The position numbers and the translations under genes were made by a program. The notes below the pieces were generated by a model, which ran no database searches, was not told the origin of the DNA, and saw nothing but the letters and a program-made list of their open reading frames with translations. A stretch of 64,000 nucleotides of DNA from Flavobacterium psychrophilum (GTDB lineage Bacteria > Bacteroidota > Bacteroidia > Flavobacteriales > Flavobacteriaceae), in NCBI GenBank assembly GCA_945872245.1, contig CAMBZB010000004.1, positions 1-64,000 of the forward strand, written 5' to 3'. Shown piece by piece: positions 37,620 to 46,848 of this stretch (positions are counted from its first letter, which is position 1; every line of letters begins with the position of its first letter).

Positions 37620-38579
37620 ATGAAAAGAATTGTTGGCCTATTGGTTTTACTGTTACTATTAAACGGTTGCGATGACGGAAACTTAGTTCTGGAAACAATT
37701 AATTTTGAAGACGCCATCACACAAAGTTGCAGCACCAACAACATTCTCTATAAACTAAAGGAAAAGGAAGCTTTATTGCTCGAAATCCCCACAAGCTCCT
37801 TCACAAACGAACCTACCGAGATTGGAACCCCAACCGAAATAACTATTGGCGGAAGCAATCGCTTGGTTTACCGTTTTTATAACGGAACCGTGGCTGCCAA
37901 TAACATTTGTGAAACCATACCACCGGCAACCCCTAGCGTTACTAACCAATGGACTGCCGCAGGAGGGACTATCCAAATCATCACAACCGCCATAAAAACC
38001 ACAAATACGACTGACAATAGCACCAGAATTTCGGGATACAACCACAATATCGTATTCAAGAATATCACTTTTACAAAAGCGAATGGAACCCAGGTTTATG
38101 AAACCTTCCCTTTTGGGGATTATGTGACGACAACTACCAGTCTTCCTTTTGGATTTGACGAAACAACAGAAAGATGCACTGCCAACACGCCAAACCTACT
38201 CTATAATTATACGGGTAGCGAGGCTTTAACTTTAGACATTGACCCAAGTTTAATAGACAATACTGTGACGCCTCTAAACAGCCCACGAACTGGCATATTA
38301 GGCACAACAACCAACAAACTGACTTACCGCCTCTATGCCGGACTTATACCAACCAGTTATTTCTGTAACACTTCAATCCCCACTACCCCAGCCATAAGTC
38401 AAGAATGGAATGCCATAGCCGGAGTTTCTGGCATAAGCGGTATAGTCGAGGTTACGACTACCACTAACGGAACGGGTTTTAAGCACACCATTGTACTCAA
38501 AAAAGCCACTTTAAAGAAAGGCAACAGTGATTTCTCTCTTGGAGATAACTACATCTACGGGGAGTTATTGACAAATTAG
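37620..38579 (+). CDS. Hypothetical lipoprotein
   Basis: The 319-aa protein has a lipoprotein signal (MKRIVGLLVLLLLLNGC, lipid-attachment Cys17 followed by DDGN), so it is probably membrane-anchored, likely in the outer membrane or periplasm. Two homologous halves of about 140 residues are visible: each begins with a C(S/T)xN(N/T)xLxY motif (CSTNNILYKL and CTANTPNLLYNY), continues with TGxxGTPT/TNKLTYRxYxG, and has a Cys before PxTPxxxxxW. The duplication implies a repeated beta-rich domain. Function is unknown. It is transcribed divergently from the cysteine desulfurase. Confidence 0.75.
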   Translation: MKRIVGLLVLLLLLNGCDDGNLVLETINFEDAITQSCSTNNILYKLKEKEALLLEIPTSSFTNEPTEIGTPTEITIGGSNRLVYRFYNGTVAANNICETIPPATPSVTNQWTAAGGTIQIITTAIKTTNTTDNSTRISGYNHNIVFKNITFTKANGTQVYETFPFGDYVTTTTSLPFGFDETTERCTANTPNLLYNYTGSEALTLDIDPSLIDNTVTPLNSPRTGILGTTTNKLTYRLYAGLIPTSYFCNTSIPTTPAISQEWNAIAGVSGISGIVEVTTTTNGTGFKHTIVLKKATLKKGNSDFSLGDNYIYGELLTN

Positions 38580-38584
38580 GCTGG

Positions 38585-39136
38585 TTATTTACTATTCTGC
38601 TTAATAAATACCTCTGTGGCTCCCAAACCGTATTTTTGATAATTGCCGTCTTGAAATACAACGTTGTCATAACGCCCCAATAAAAAATCCAATTCCGATT
38701 TTAAAATTCCTTCTCCAACACCGTGAATAAAAACAATTTTCGGGATTCGATTTCGTATAGCAAATTCTAGGTGTCGTTTTGCGGTTTCGGACTGCAAGGT
38801 GAGGATGTCATAATTAGACATGCTACGATGATGGGGAACCAATTTTTCGATGTGTAAATCAAATTCCGGTGCCGAAATCTCATGCTTGTCTTTGCGTTCT
38901 TTGACAAAACTTCGAGGTTTTGGAATTTCTTTTTCCTTGGCAACCGAATCAGTATTGATACTTTTGATTGAATCCATTAAGTTGCTGGAATTGTTTATTT
39001 TAAGCAATTCATTGGCAAAAAATGTCATCATAAAACCATCCTCCGTTTCTATGGTCACTTCCTTATCCTTGGCCGAAACCACCACACCATTTATAGCCTC
39101 ATCAAGCACGCTAACCTTATCTCCTTTACTAAACAT
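38585..39136 (-). CDS. Smr/MutS2 C-terminal domain protein
   Basis: In this 183-aa protein the N-terminal part (MFSKGDKVSVLDEAINGVVV) is an SH3-like/KOW-like barrel. The C-terminal part is an Smr domain with FDLHIEKL and the HGVGEG motif in KIVFIHGVGEGILKSEL, which in other members forms a nuclease or RNA-binding site. This combination is common in Bacteroidetes. A role in RNA or DNA processing, or in ribosome rescue, is inferred from the domain only. It overlaps the upstream small membrane protein gene by eight bases and converges with the lipoprotein gene. Confidence 0.85.
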   Translation of the reverse strand: MFSKGDKVSVLDEAINGVVVSAKDKEVTIETEDGFMMTFFANELLKINNSSNLMDSIKSINTDSVAKEKEIPKPRSFVKERKDKHEISAPEFDLHIEKLVPHHRSMSNYDILTLQSETAKRHLEFAIRNRIPKIVFIHGVGEGILKSELDFLLGRYDNVVFQDGNYQKYGLGATEVFIKQNSK

Positions 39137-39311
39137 TATCTTCTTCTTTTTCTTGATTTTTACTTGGTGTTTTACTACTCAAACGCATCATCCCGAACAT
39201 AAAAACCACAATGGCAATAACCATTATGTATACATTTTTTTGCGCACTTCGTTGCTCGTATAAGACAACTAGGATTGCCAAAATCAATATCGGAATTACA
39301 ATCTTTTTCAT
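39129..39311 (-). CDS. Small two-helix membrane protein
   Basis: The 60-aa protein has two hydrophobic segments (IVIPILILAILVVLY and VYIMVIAIVVFMFGMM) and a charged C-terminus (SKNQEKEEDNV). Its stop overlaps the start of the Smr-protein gene by eight bases, which argues that it is real and translationally coupled. I do not recognise a family. Confidence 0.65.
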   Translation of the reverse strand: MKKIVIPILILAILVVLYEQRSAQKNVYIMVIAIVVFMFGMMRLSSKTPSKNQEKEEDNV

Positions 39312-39380
39312 ATCTTTAACCGTTGGAATTCCAAAAGTAAGGAACTTTAAAATAGCATCATTTAGTATTGAAAAAGTTTT

Positions 39381-39692
39381 TTGTTAAATAGTAATTCAAA
39401 AAAAGTAGCACCATTGAATTTAGAAAACTACATGCTTCCTTGTTGGAGCAAAACTTTATTCGGAGTGGAATGCTTGGGTTGTGGTTTGCAACGCGCTTTC
39501 CTCCTATTACTCAAAGGCGACTTTATTAACGCCTTTCAAATGTATCCTGCAATTTATGTAACGCTGTTGTTTTTTGGTTTAATCGGCTTAAATCTGGCGG
39601 ACAAAAGCAGAAATTACCAGAAATCCATCATAGTGATGGCGGTTCTTACAGGATTTTTTATGCTCGGGGGATATCTCTATAAAAACTATTAA
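39381..39692 (+). CDS. DUF2752 membrane protein
   Basis: This protein of up to 103 aa has the DUF2752 signature LPCWSKTLFGVECLGCGLQRAF (C-x-G-C-G-L-x-R-A type) followed by two membrane segments. The start is uncertain: no ATG lies upstream of the conserved LPC, so TTG 39381 or, more compactly, TTG 39414 (giving MNLENYMLPC) may be used; the first ATG (39432) would leave almost no N-terminus. The function of the family is unknown. It is divergent from the Smr operon and precedes the UbiA gene by 77 bases. Confidence 0.75.
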   Translation: MLNSNSKKVAPLNLENYMLPCWSKTLFGVECLGCGLQRAFLLLLKGDFINAFQMYPAIYVTLLFFGLIGLNLADKSRNYQKSIIVMAVLTGFFMLGGYLYKNY

Positions 39693-39769
39693 AATAGAAC
39701 CATCAGACCTCTTGTTGTGCTTATTTGATATATTTACAGTGCTTTTTTTAAAATCAACCAAAAAAATCC

Positions 39770-40696
39770 ATGAATTTTTTAAAACTCATTCGATATCAGA
39801 ATCTACTGATGCTAGCCTTGATGCAGCTCCTTTTTAGATACGGATTTTTGAAATTACAAAACATCCCTTTGGCTTTGTCCGATTGGCAATATGGGTTATT
39901 GGTTCTGGCAACCGTATTCATAGCTGCTGGCGGTTATATAATCAATGCTATTTTGGACGTAGCAACCGATACAGATAATAAGCCGGACGCTGTTATTATT
40001 GGCAAATCCATTTCTGAAACTAAGGGGTATAACTTGTATATTGGCTGTACCTTTACTGGAGTTTTCATTGGATTTTATTTATCGAATATCATTGACAAAC
40101 CTAGTTTCGCTTCCCTTTTTATACTTATTGCAGCAACACTTTATTTTTATGCTACGAGGCTGAAACAAAGTTTGCTTATTGGAAACTTAATTGTTGCGCT
40201 GCTTCTTTCGTTTAGCCTTTTAATCGTTGGGATTTTCGATCTGTATCCTGTCACTTATGATGAAAACAGACCCGTTATGGGATTGCTTTTCGGAATACTT
40301 TTGGATTATGCCATTTTTGCCTTTCTCCTGAATTTTATTCGGGAAATAGTTAAGGATTTGGAAGACGTAAAAGGGGATTCTAACCAAGTAATGCATACCC
40401 TACCGATTGTTTTTGGGGTAAAACGAACCACTAAACTTGTTTTTGTATTGAGTTTAATTCCCATTATATGTATTTTATATTATCTCAATTATTACCTATT
40501 TCAGTCGGGATTAATCCTTAGTGTAATTTATGGTTTTGTCTTTATATTGGCACCGCTTATTTATTTTACACTTAAAATTTGGTCTGCAACGCAAACAAAA
40601 GATTTTCACCATCTGAGTGCCGTTCTAAAATGGGTGCTATTTTTCGGAATACTTTCTATTGTGGTAATTAGCCTAAACATAAAAAATCATGCTTAA
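39770..40696 (+). CDS. UbiA-family prenyltransferase
   Basis: The 308-aa polytopic protein has about eight membrane segments. The two Asp-rich motifs of UbiA enzymes are present: NAILDVATDTDNKPD (about 65-79) and REIVKDLEDVKGD (about 194-206), which bind Mg-prenyl diphosphate. Members prenylate aromatic or glycerol-phosphate acceptors; Bacteroidetes copies are often annotated as geranylgeranylglycerol-phosphate transferases, but the acceptor is unresolved here. It overlaps the maf gene by eight bases. Confidence 0.87.
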   Translation: MNFLKLIRYQNLLMLALMQLLFRYGFLKLQNIPLALSDWQYGLLVLATVFIAAGGYIINAILDVATDTDNKPDAVIIGKSISETKGYNLYIGCTFTGVFIGFYLSNIIDKPSFASLFILIAATLYFYATRLKQSLLIGNLIVALLLSFSLLIVGIFDLYPVTYDENRPVMGLLFGILLDYAIFAFLLNFIREIVKDLEDVKGDSNQVMHTLPIVFGVKRTTKLVFVLSLIPIICILYYLNYYLFQSGLILSVIYGFVFILAPLIYFTLKIWSATQTKDFHHLSAVLKWVLFFGILSIVVISLNIKNHA

Positions 40697-41273
40697 AAAT
40701 AAATTACGCAACTACTCCCTAATTTTGGCTTCGAGTTCGCCAAGACGCCAGCAATTTTTCAAAGATTTAGACTTGGATTTCGAAATCAGACTGAAAGAAA
40801 TAGAAGAGGTTTATCCCCCAGAATTAAAAGCAGAGGAAATCACCAACTATTTGGCCGAATTAAAAGCCAATGCTTTTGAAGGCGAATTGCAAGCCAATGA
40901 AATCCTCATAACAAGCGACACCATCGTTTGGCATAACGGAAGAGCTTTAGGAAAACCAAAAGACGAACAAGACGCTTTTGCTATTCTGAAATCATTATCG
41001 AACTCCACTCATGAAGTTATCACATCGGTTTGCTTTAAAACCAATAGCAAAACCAAGCTCCTTCACGAAATAACCAAAGTAACTTTCAATGAATTAAGCG
41101 AGGATGCTATTCGCTATTATATAGAAAACTACAAGCCGTTTGACAAAGCTGGTGCTTACGGCATACAGGAATGGATTGGTTTTGTGGGTGTTTCAAAAAT
41201 AGAGGGTTCTTATGCCAATGTTATGGGAATGCCCACGGATAAAGTATATGAGTATTTGAATAATTTAGCCTAA
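40689..41273 (+). CDS. Maf-like nucleotide pyrophosphatase
   Basis: The 194-aa protein has the Maf/HAM1-fold signature LASSSPRRQQFFKDL near the N-terminus, ITSDTIVWHNGRALGKPKDEQDAFAIL in the middle, and KAGAYGIQEWIGFVGVSKIEGSYANVMGMPTDK at the C-terminus. Maf proteins hydrolyse non-canonical or canonical nucleoside triphosphates (dTTP/UTP or modified pyrimidines) and were linked to septum inhibition. It is cotranscribed with the UbiA-family gene through an eight-base overlap. Confidence 0.94.
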   Translation: MLKNKLRNYSLILASSSPRRQQFFKDLDLDFEIRLKEIEEVYPPELKAEEITNYLAELKANAFEGELQANEILITSDTIVWHNGRALGKPKDEQDAFAILKSLSNSTHEVITSVCFKTNSKTKLLHEITKVTFNELSEDAIRYYIENYKPFDKAGAYGIQEWIGFVGVSKIEGSYANVMGMPTDKVYEYLNNLA

Positions 41274-41465
41274 ACCAAAAGTTATGGGATTTATAATGAT
41301 TTCTCTTCGGAAGCAATTTTACCCAAACAATTTACTGCTGTAAAGAATAATTTCAATCATCGAACATCCCTCGAAAGGACTAATTTTTACGTATTGATTG
41401 GTTCAAAATAGTCTTGTTTTTGCCAAAGAAAATGAAAAATAGTATTTAGAAATTCATTTAATTAC

Positions 41466-41473
41466 TACATTTG
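41466..41473 (+). promoter_or_regulatory. -7 box of the PIG-L gene
   Basis: TACATTTG fits TAnnTTTG and lies 28 bases before the ATG of the PIG-L deacetylase, in a 228-base intergenic region otherwise without visible features. No TTG is seen at the -33 position. Confidence 0.4.
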
Positions 41474-41501
41474 GTCTTATTGCAAATTAAATTCTCAAAA
41501 G

Positions 41502-44033
41502 ATGCAAAAAGCTTTATTACTTACTCTAGTTATCTTACTTTTTACCTTCCAAATAATAAACGCACAAAAACTCCAGAAACCAAATTCTGTTGAAATTTAC
41601 AATCAGATTAATAAATTAAATTTCCTAGGTTCGGTACTATATATTGCCGCACATCCCGATGACGAAAACACCCGTTTGATTTCCTATTTATCGAATCAAA
41701 CTAAGGCAAGAACTGCTTATTTATCTGTGACACGAGGAGATGGGGGTCAAAATTTGATTGGGTCGCAACTAAGGGAATTATTGGGTGTCATTCGAACGCA
41801 AGAACTCATTGAAGCTCGAAAAATTGATGGTGGAGAACAGTTTTTTTCGCGTGCCAATGATTTTGGTTTTTCCAAAAACCCAGAAGAAACCCTCCAAATT
41901 TGGGATAAAGAAAAAGTCCTCGCCGATATTGTTTGGGCAATCCGAAAATTTCAACCCGATATTATCATCAATCGGTTTGACCATCGAACGTCCGGAACTA
42001 CCCATGGCCACCATACGGCATCGGCAATGTTGAGTGTCGAGAGTTTTGATTTAACCAATAACCCAAATGTATTTCCCGAACAATTAAAGCTAGTGGAACC
42101 TTGGCAAGTCAAACGCCAATTTTTCAATCCTTCATGGTATTTTTACGGAAGTAAAGAAAAATTTGCGGCTGCTGATAAATCAAACTTCATTTCCTTACAA
42201 ACCGGAGTCTATTATCCTTCCATTGGAAAATCAAACCAAGAAATTGCAGCCTTAAGTCGGAGTTGCCATCAATCGCAAGGTTTCGGAAGTACCGGAAGCC
42301 GTGGTGAAGATACCGAGTACTTAGAACTTATAAATGGAGTCGCTCCAACGGATAAAGCCACCATTTTTGAGGGAATTGACACCACATGGAATCGGGTTAA
42401 GGGCGGAAAACCTATTGGCGAATTATTGACTAAAATTATCGCCCAATTCGACTTTACAAACCCTGCTGCTAGCATTCCAGATTTGGCAAAATCCGATTTT
42501 TTGATTCAATCATTGGAAGAAAATCATTGGAAACCAATAAAATCAGAGGAAATAAAAAAAGTAATTGCTGCCTGTTCTGGATTATTCCTTGAAGCAGCTG
42601 CGAAAAATCAGGAAGCTACACCAGCGAGCCTTTTAAAATTAAAGCTCGAAGCCATTAATAGAAGTTCGGTGCCCATGCAACTGTTAAGCGTTACTACTTT
42701 GCCGGACCAAAAAACAACCATTGAAAATGTGGTGCTAAAAAACAATAATGCACAAACCATACCTCTTGATTTGCAATTACCATCAACAATTGAATACACC
42801 CAACCCTATTGGCTAAAAGAAAAAGGGAGTGTGGGAATGTACACCGTTGCCAACCAAAAAAACATTGGAATTCCAGATGTCATTCGGGAAGTAAAAGTGG
42901 TTTTTAACATTCAAATTAACGGAATCGAAATCCCGTTTGAACAAACCGTAATTTACAAATACAATGACGATGTGAAAGGCGAAGTCTATAATTATTTGGA
43001 TATTGTTCCCGAAGTGACCACAAATATTCTTGACAAAGTATCCCTTTTTAAGAATAGCACAACTACCCCAATAGCCGTAAAAATCAAAGCAGGAAAAGAC
43101 GACCTAAAAGGGGATTTGCAACTGGAATTGCCTCAAAATTGGTTGGTTTCACCAAAATCCATTCCTTTTCATTTAGATAAAAAAGGAACGGAGGAAGTTG
43201 TTTATTTTGAGGTGACGCCACCAAGTAAAGCTGAGGAGGTTATTGCGAAAAGTGTCGCCTTTATAGATGGAAAAAGATACGACAAAGACCAAATTATCAT
43301 TGATTACAACCACATCACAAAACAACAAGTTTTGAAACCCGCCGAGGCCAAGTTCGTTCGATTGGATTTAAAAACAAATGGAGAAAAAATCGGCTATATT
43401 ATGGGAGCCGGTGATGAAGTTCCTAATAGTTTAAAACAAATGGGGTATAAAGTAACGTTACTTAAACCCGAAGAAATCACTCCCGAAAAACTGGCAAATT
43501 TTGATGTTATAATGACTGGAATCCGAGCCTATAATACCGTGCAAGAATTGGCAAGCAAACAAATTATTTTATTTGATTTTGTAAAAAGCGGCAAGACAAT
43601 GCTAGTACAATACAATACGTCAAATGAATTAATAACCGAAAATTTAGCACCATTTCCCTTGAAAATTTCACGTGACAGAGTCACGGAGGAAAATGCTGAA
43701 GTCCGATTTTTAGCTCCCAATCATCCCGTTTTAAATTATCCTAATACAATTACTTCGAAAGATTTTGAAGGATGGAAACAGGAGCAAGGATTGTATTATC
43801 CGGACGAATTTGACAAAGCCTTTACTCCTATTTTATCGTCAAACGACAAAGGGGAAACGCCTAAAAATGGATCGTTGCTGATTGCTCCTTATGGAAAGGG
43901 TTATTATGTTTATACTGGACTAAGTTTTTTTAGGGAATTGCCGGAAGGCGTTTCAGGTGCCTATAAATTATTGGCCAATATGATTTCTTTAAATAATCCA
44001 GTAACTATTACCGCTGAAAAAACAAAACTTTAA
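41502..44033 (+). CDS. Large secreted PIG-L family deacetylase
   Basis: The 843-aa protein has a signal peptide (MQKALLLTLVILLFTFQIINAQ) and then a PIG-L/LmbE deacetylase domain (about 40-300) with the zinc motif AHPDDEN (His51, Asp53, Asp54) and the distal GHHTAS (about 167-172). The remainder (about 350-843) contains beta-sandwich regions and a C-terminal glutamine-amidotransferase-like fold (YIMGAGDEVPNSLKQMGYKV, DVIMTGIRAYN, GKTMLVQYNT). Family members remove N-acetyl groups from glycans; the substrate here is unknown. It is followed by a 35-aa membrane peptide and a sodium:solute symporter, suggesting uptake of the released product. Confidence 0.88.
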   Translation: MQKALLLTLVILLFTFQIINAQKLQKPNSVEIYNQINKLNFLGSVLYIAAHPDDENTRLISYLSNQTKARTAYLSVTRGDGGQNLIGSQLRELLGVIRTQELIEARKIDGGEQFFSRANDFGFSKNPEETLQIWDKEKVLADIVWAIRKFQPDIIINRFDHRTSGTTHGHHTASAMLSVESFDLTNNPNVFPEQLKLVEPWQVKRQFFNPSWYFYGSKEKFAAADKSNFISLQTGVYYPSIGKSNQEIAALSRSCHQSQGFGSTGSRGEDTEYLELINGVAPTDKATIFEGIDTTWNRVKGGKPIGELLTKIIAQFDFTNPAASIPDLAKSDFLIQSLEENHWKPIKSEEIKKVIAACSGLFLEAAAKNQEATPASLLKLKLEAINRSSVPMQLLSVTTLPDQKTTIENVVLKNNNAQTIPLDLQLPSTIEYTQPYWLKEKGSVGMYTVANQKNIGIPDVIREVKVVFNIQINGIEIPFEQTVIYKYNDDVKGEVYNYLDIVPEVTTNILDKVSLFKNSTTTPIAVKIKAGKDDLKGDLQLELPQNWLVSPKSIPFHLDKKGTEEVVYFEVTPPSKAEEVIAKSVAFIDGKRYDKDQIIIDYNHITKQQVLKPAEAKFVRLDLKTNGEKIGYIMGAGDEVPNSLKQMGYKVTLLKPEEITPEKLANFDVIMTGIRAYNTVQELASKQIILFDFVKSGKTMLVQYNTSNELITENLAPFPLKISRDRVTEENAEVRFLAPNHPVLNYPNTITSKDFEGWKQEQGLYYPDEFDKAFTPILSSNDKGETPKNGSLLIAPYGKGYYVYTGLSFFRELPEGVSGAYKLLANMISLNNPVTITAEKTKL

Positions 44034-44044
44034 AAAGTCAAATT

Positions 44045-44152
44045 ATGGAAACCAAAAAAGTTAAAACTTGGAAAAAAAGCTACACTTGGGTTCTCGTGGC
44101 AAATGCAATCTATATTTTGATATTTTATTTTTTAATGAAATTATATTCCTAA
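44045..44152 (+). CDS. 35-aa single-pass membrane peptide
   Basis: An ATG at 44045 opens a frame of 35 codons: charged start METKKVKTWKKSYTW, then one hydrophobic segment VLVANAIYILIFYFLMKLY. It lies 11 bases after the PIG-L stop and three bases before the symporter start, so it is almost certainly cotranslated with the symporter. Small membrane subunits accompany some sodium:solute symporters (for example the DUF4212-type), although this one is shorter. Function is inferred only from position. Confidence 0.6.
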   Translation: METKKVKTWKKSYTWVLVANAIYILIFYFLMKLYS

Positions 44153-44155
44153 ACT

Positions 44156-45877
44156 ATGCAGTTATTCGATTGGATTGTTCTTGTTGTTACTTTACTCTTT
44201 ATAGTAATTTATGGAGTTTGGAAAACAAAGGGAAGCAAGAACGTAGAGGATTATATTTTGGGAAACAACGAAACACCATGGCATACTGTCGGACTTTCGG
44301 TTATGGCAACGCAAGCCAGTGCGATTACCTTTCTTTCGACCCCGGGACAGGCCTATCATGACGGAATGGGTTTTTTGCAATTCTATTTTGGTTTGCCCAT
44401 TGCAATGGTAGTTATTTGTGTCACTTTTATCCCCATATATCATAAATACAAAATCTTTACCGCTTATGAATATCTTGAAAAACGGTTTGATTTAAGAACT
44501 CGTTCTTTGGCGGCCATTCTTTTCTTGGTGCAAAGAGGTTTGGGAACTGGACTTACCATTTATGCACCCTCAATCATTTTGTCGGCACTATTGGGTTGGA
44601 ACCTAACTTTAATGAATATTATCATAGGGGTTCTCGTGATAATCTACACGTTTTCGGGCGGCACAAAGGCGGTAAACGTGACCCAAAAACAACAAATGTT
44701 TGTTATCATGTCAGGGATGTTCATCACTTTTTTACTTATTTTGTATTATTTACCCAATGACATGACTTTCAACAATGCGTTGCATATTGCAGGAGCCAAT
44801 GACAAAATGAATATCGTTGATTTTTCGTTTAACCCAGAAGAGAAATATACTTTTTGGAGTGGTATCACGGGAGGTTTTTTCTTGGCGTTGGCTTATTTTG
44901 GCACCGACCAATCCCAGGTAGGACGCTATTTATCAGGGAAATCAGTCAAGGAAAGCCAAATGGGATTAATAATGAACGGGCTCTTAAAAGTACCTATGCA
45001 ATTCTTTATTTTACTTACCGGAGTCATGGTTTTTGTGTTTTTTCAATTCAATCCGGTGCCTTTGAATTTTAATCCCAATAACAAAGCATTAATTGAAAAA
45101 TCCCAATACAAAAATGAATACCACGTTTTAGAAAAAAAACTAGTTGCCTTATCCGAAGACAAGAAAGTAATCAATCTTTTGTATATCGACCAACTCAACC
45201 AGGACTACGACAATCCCATCCTTCGAAAAGAGTTGATTGGATTGTCCAGTAAAGAAAAAGATTTGAGGGATAGAGCCAAGGAAATCATTCTCAAGGCGGA
45301 CAGTAACAGTGAAACGAATGACAAGGATTACGTTTTTTTTCACTTCATACTGCATTATTTGCCTAAAGGATTAATAGGCTTATTACTGGCAGTAATTATT
45401 TCTGCCGCAATGTCTTCAACCGCTTCGGGACTCAATGCCTTGGCTTCGACAACAGCAATCGATATTTATAAGCGGAATCTAAAAGAAGAAAAATCAGAAA
45501 GGCATTATGTGAATGTAACCAAATTTTTCACCTTGTTTTGGGGAATTGTGGCCATCCTTTTTGCCAGCATAGGAACATTGTTTGAAAATTTAATCCAATT
45601 GGTCAATATCGTGGGTTCCATTTTCTACGGAACCGTTTTGGGCATTTTTATGGTAGGTTTCTATGTAAAAAGAGTACAGGCAAAAGCCATTTTTTACAGT
45701 GCAGCCATTAGCCAAATTACTATTTTTATCATTTATTATTATGCCATTTTCATATTTGAAAGTGGCGAAGAAAAGCTGGGCTATTTATGGCTCAACTTCA
45801 TCGGGGCTTTACTTACCATTGTTTTGTCAGTGTTATTACAGGCTACCCTTTTCGATAAAAAAAGGCAAGACCAATAA
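44156..45877 (+). CDS. Sodium:solute symporter (SSS family)
   Basis: The 573-aa protein has about 13-14 hydrophobic segments and the SSS pattern: WHTVGLSVMATQASAITFLS near the N-terminus, YTFSGGTKAVNVTQKQQM, GTDQSQVGRYLSGKS, and AAMSSTASGLNALASTTAIDIYKR in the C-terminal half. These transporters use the Na+ gradient to import sugars, sialic acid, amino acids and the like. A soluble insertion (about residues 300-405) lies between the membrane segments. Its position after a secreted deacetylase suggests a deacetylated sugar as substrate, which is inference. Confidence 0.93.
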   Translation: MQLFDWIVLVVTLLFIVIYGVWKTKGSKNVEDYILGNNETPWHTVGLSVMATQASAITFLSTPGQAYHDGMGFLQFYFGLPIAMVVICVTFIPIYHKYKIFTAYEYLEKRFDLRTRSLAAILFLVQRGLGTGLTIYAPSIILSALLGWNLTLMNIIIGVLVIIYTFSGGTKAVNVTQKQQMFVIMSGMFITFLLILYYLPNDMTFNNALHIAGANDKMNIVDFSFNPEEKYTFWSGITGGFFLALAYFGTDQSQVGRYLSGKSVKESQMGLIMNGLLKVPMQFFILLTGVMVFVFFQFNPVPLNFNPNNKALIEKSQYKNEYHVLEKKLVALSEDKKVINLLYIDQLNQDYDNPILRKELIGLSSKEKDLRDRAKEIILKADSNSETNDKDYVFFHFILHYLPKGLIGLLLAVIISAAMSSTASGLNALASTTAIDIYKRNLKEEKSERHYVNVTKFFTLFWGIVAILFASIGTLFENLIQLVNIVGSIFYGTVLGIFMVGFYVKRVQAKAIFYSAAISQITIFIIYYYAIFIFESGEEKLGYLWLNFIGALLTIVLSVLLQATLFDKKRQDQ

Positions 45878-45911
45878 AAAAATCCCGTCTCGAAATAATC
45901 AGGACGGGATT
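45874..45911 (-). terminator. Intrinsic terminator of the DUF2911 gene
   Basis: On the minus strand AATCCCGTC (from 45911) pairs with GACGGGATT (to 45881) around a 13-base loop and is followed by seven T. It lies after the DUF2911 gene and overlaps the symporter stop on the other strand. Confidence 0.75.
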
Positions 45912-45932
45912 CATGTTGCAAATACAAAGCAT

Positions 45933-46778
45933 TTATTTTTTACTCCATTCTTCTATGCTTTCTTTGTTCATTTTTATATAGTCTTGGTTTTTGGCGATTT
46001 CAGCAGCGGCAAGGGAAAGTTTGGCCGTTTCGATAGCGCCCTTTTTATCACCTAGTTTCGACTGAATCAAGGATTTCAAACGATAATAATGAAATGGTTT
46101 TTCTTGCTTCATATCCAACGCTTTGTTAACATAAATTAGGGATTTTGCCACATCGCCATTGGAGTCAAATAAATATTTTGCGGATGAAAAGTAATCTCCG
46201 GCAGTGGGTCCTGCCAATGCTTTTTCAATGCTCGCCATAGCCTTTTTCTGAGTTGGGACTTCAAACTTGAGGGCAACAATTGTTTTTTCCCAAGACAATT
46301 CTAAATGAGCAAAATTATAATCTAGATTGTTAATACCAATGGTAAAACTTTCCACATTTCTATCTAATGTTTCAGGTGTTGCGTTTGCTCTCAATGCCAC
46401 TTTGGTTTCATCCCAAACTTCTGGAGTTCCCCAATTATCCGTTTTGGAATAAAAGATAATTTCCCAATTATCGGCTTTAGGAATCGCATATAAAGCATAT
46501 TTCCCTTTAGTCAATATTTTGCCATCGATAAGAACATCATCACTGAAGGATAGGGTTGTATTCTCGTTGGCACCTGTTCGCCACAATTTTCCAAAAGGCA
46601 CCAAATCCCCAAAAATAGGCCTTCCCTTAGTACTTGGCCTCGAATAATTAATCTCCACTTCGGTTAAACCAACCATTTGGGTCAATGTCGACTTCGGACT
46701 TTGTTGTGGTGTTTTAACTTGTGCCTCAATAATAAGCGGAGCAATAAAAAAAGTCAATGCAAAAATTATTTTTTTCAT
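45933..46778 (-). CDS. DUF2911 secreted protein
   Basis: The start is ATG 46778 (MKKIIFALTFFIAPLIIEAQ), which gives a clean signal peptide and leaves a -7 box (TAAATTTG, complement of 46803-46810) upstream; the longer frame from 46832 would run through it. Residues ~30-170 are DUF2911 (VEINYSRPSTKGRPIFG, LVPFGKLWRTGANENTTLSFS, GKYALYAIPKADNWEIIF), a beta-rich domain common in Bacteroidetes. The C-terminal ~90 residues are helical and TPR-like (YINKALDMKQEKPFHYYRLKSL-type pattern). It is probably periplasmic. Function is unknown. Confidence 0.82.
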   Translation of the reverse strand: MKKIIFALTFFIAPLIIEAQVKTPQQSPKSTLTQMVGLTEVEINYSRPSTKGRPIFGDLVPFGKLWRTGANENTTLSFSDDVLIDGKILTKGKYALYAIPKADNWEIIFYSKTDNWGTPEVWDETKVALRANATPETLDRNVESFTIGINNLDYNFAHLELSWEKTIVALKFEVPTQKKAMASIEKALAGPTAGDYFSSAKYLFDSNGDVAKSLIYVNKALDMKQEKPFHYYRLKSLIQSKLGDKKGAIETAKLSLAAAEIAKNQDYIKMNKESIEEWSKK

Positions 46779-46848
46779 AATAGAATATTTTAGAAGTTTA
46801 TCCAAATTTACAAATACCTGCCTTCTAAACATAAATTATTGCAATAAA

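Noticed and set aside
46779..46832. Longer N-terminus of the DUF2911 protein from 46832
   Set aside because: It would place a non-signal segment before a clear signal peptide and cross an exact -7 box.
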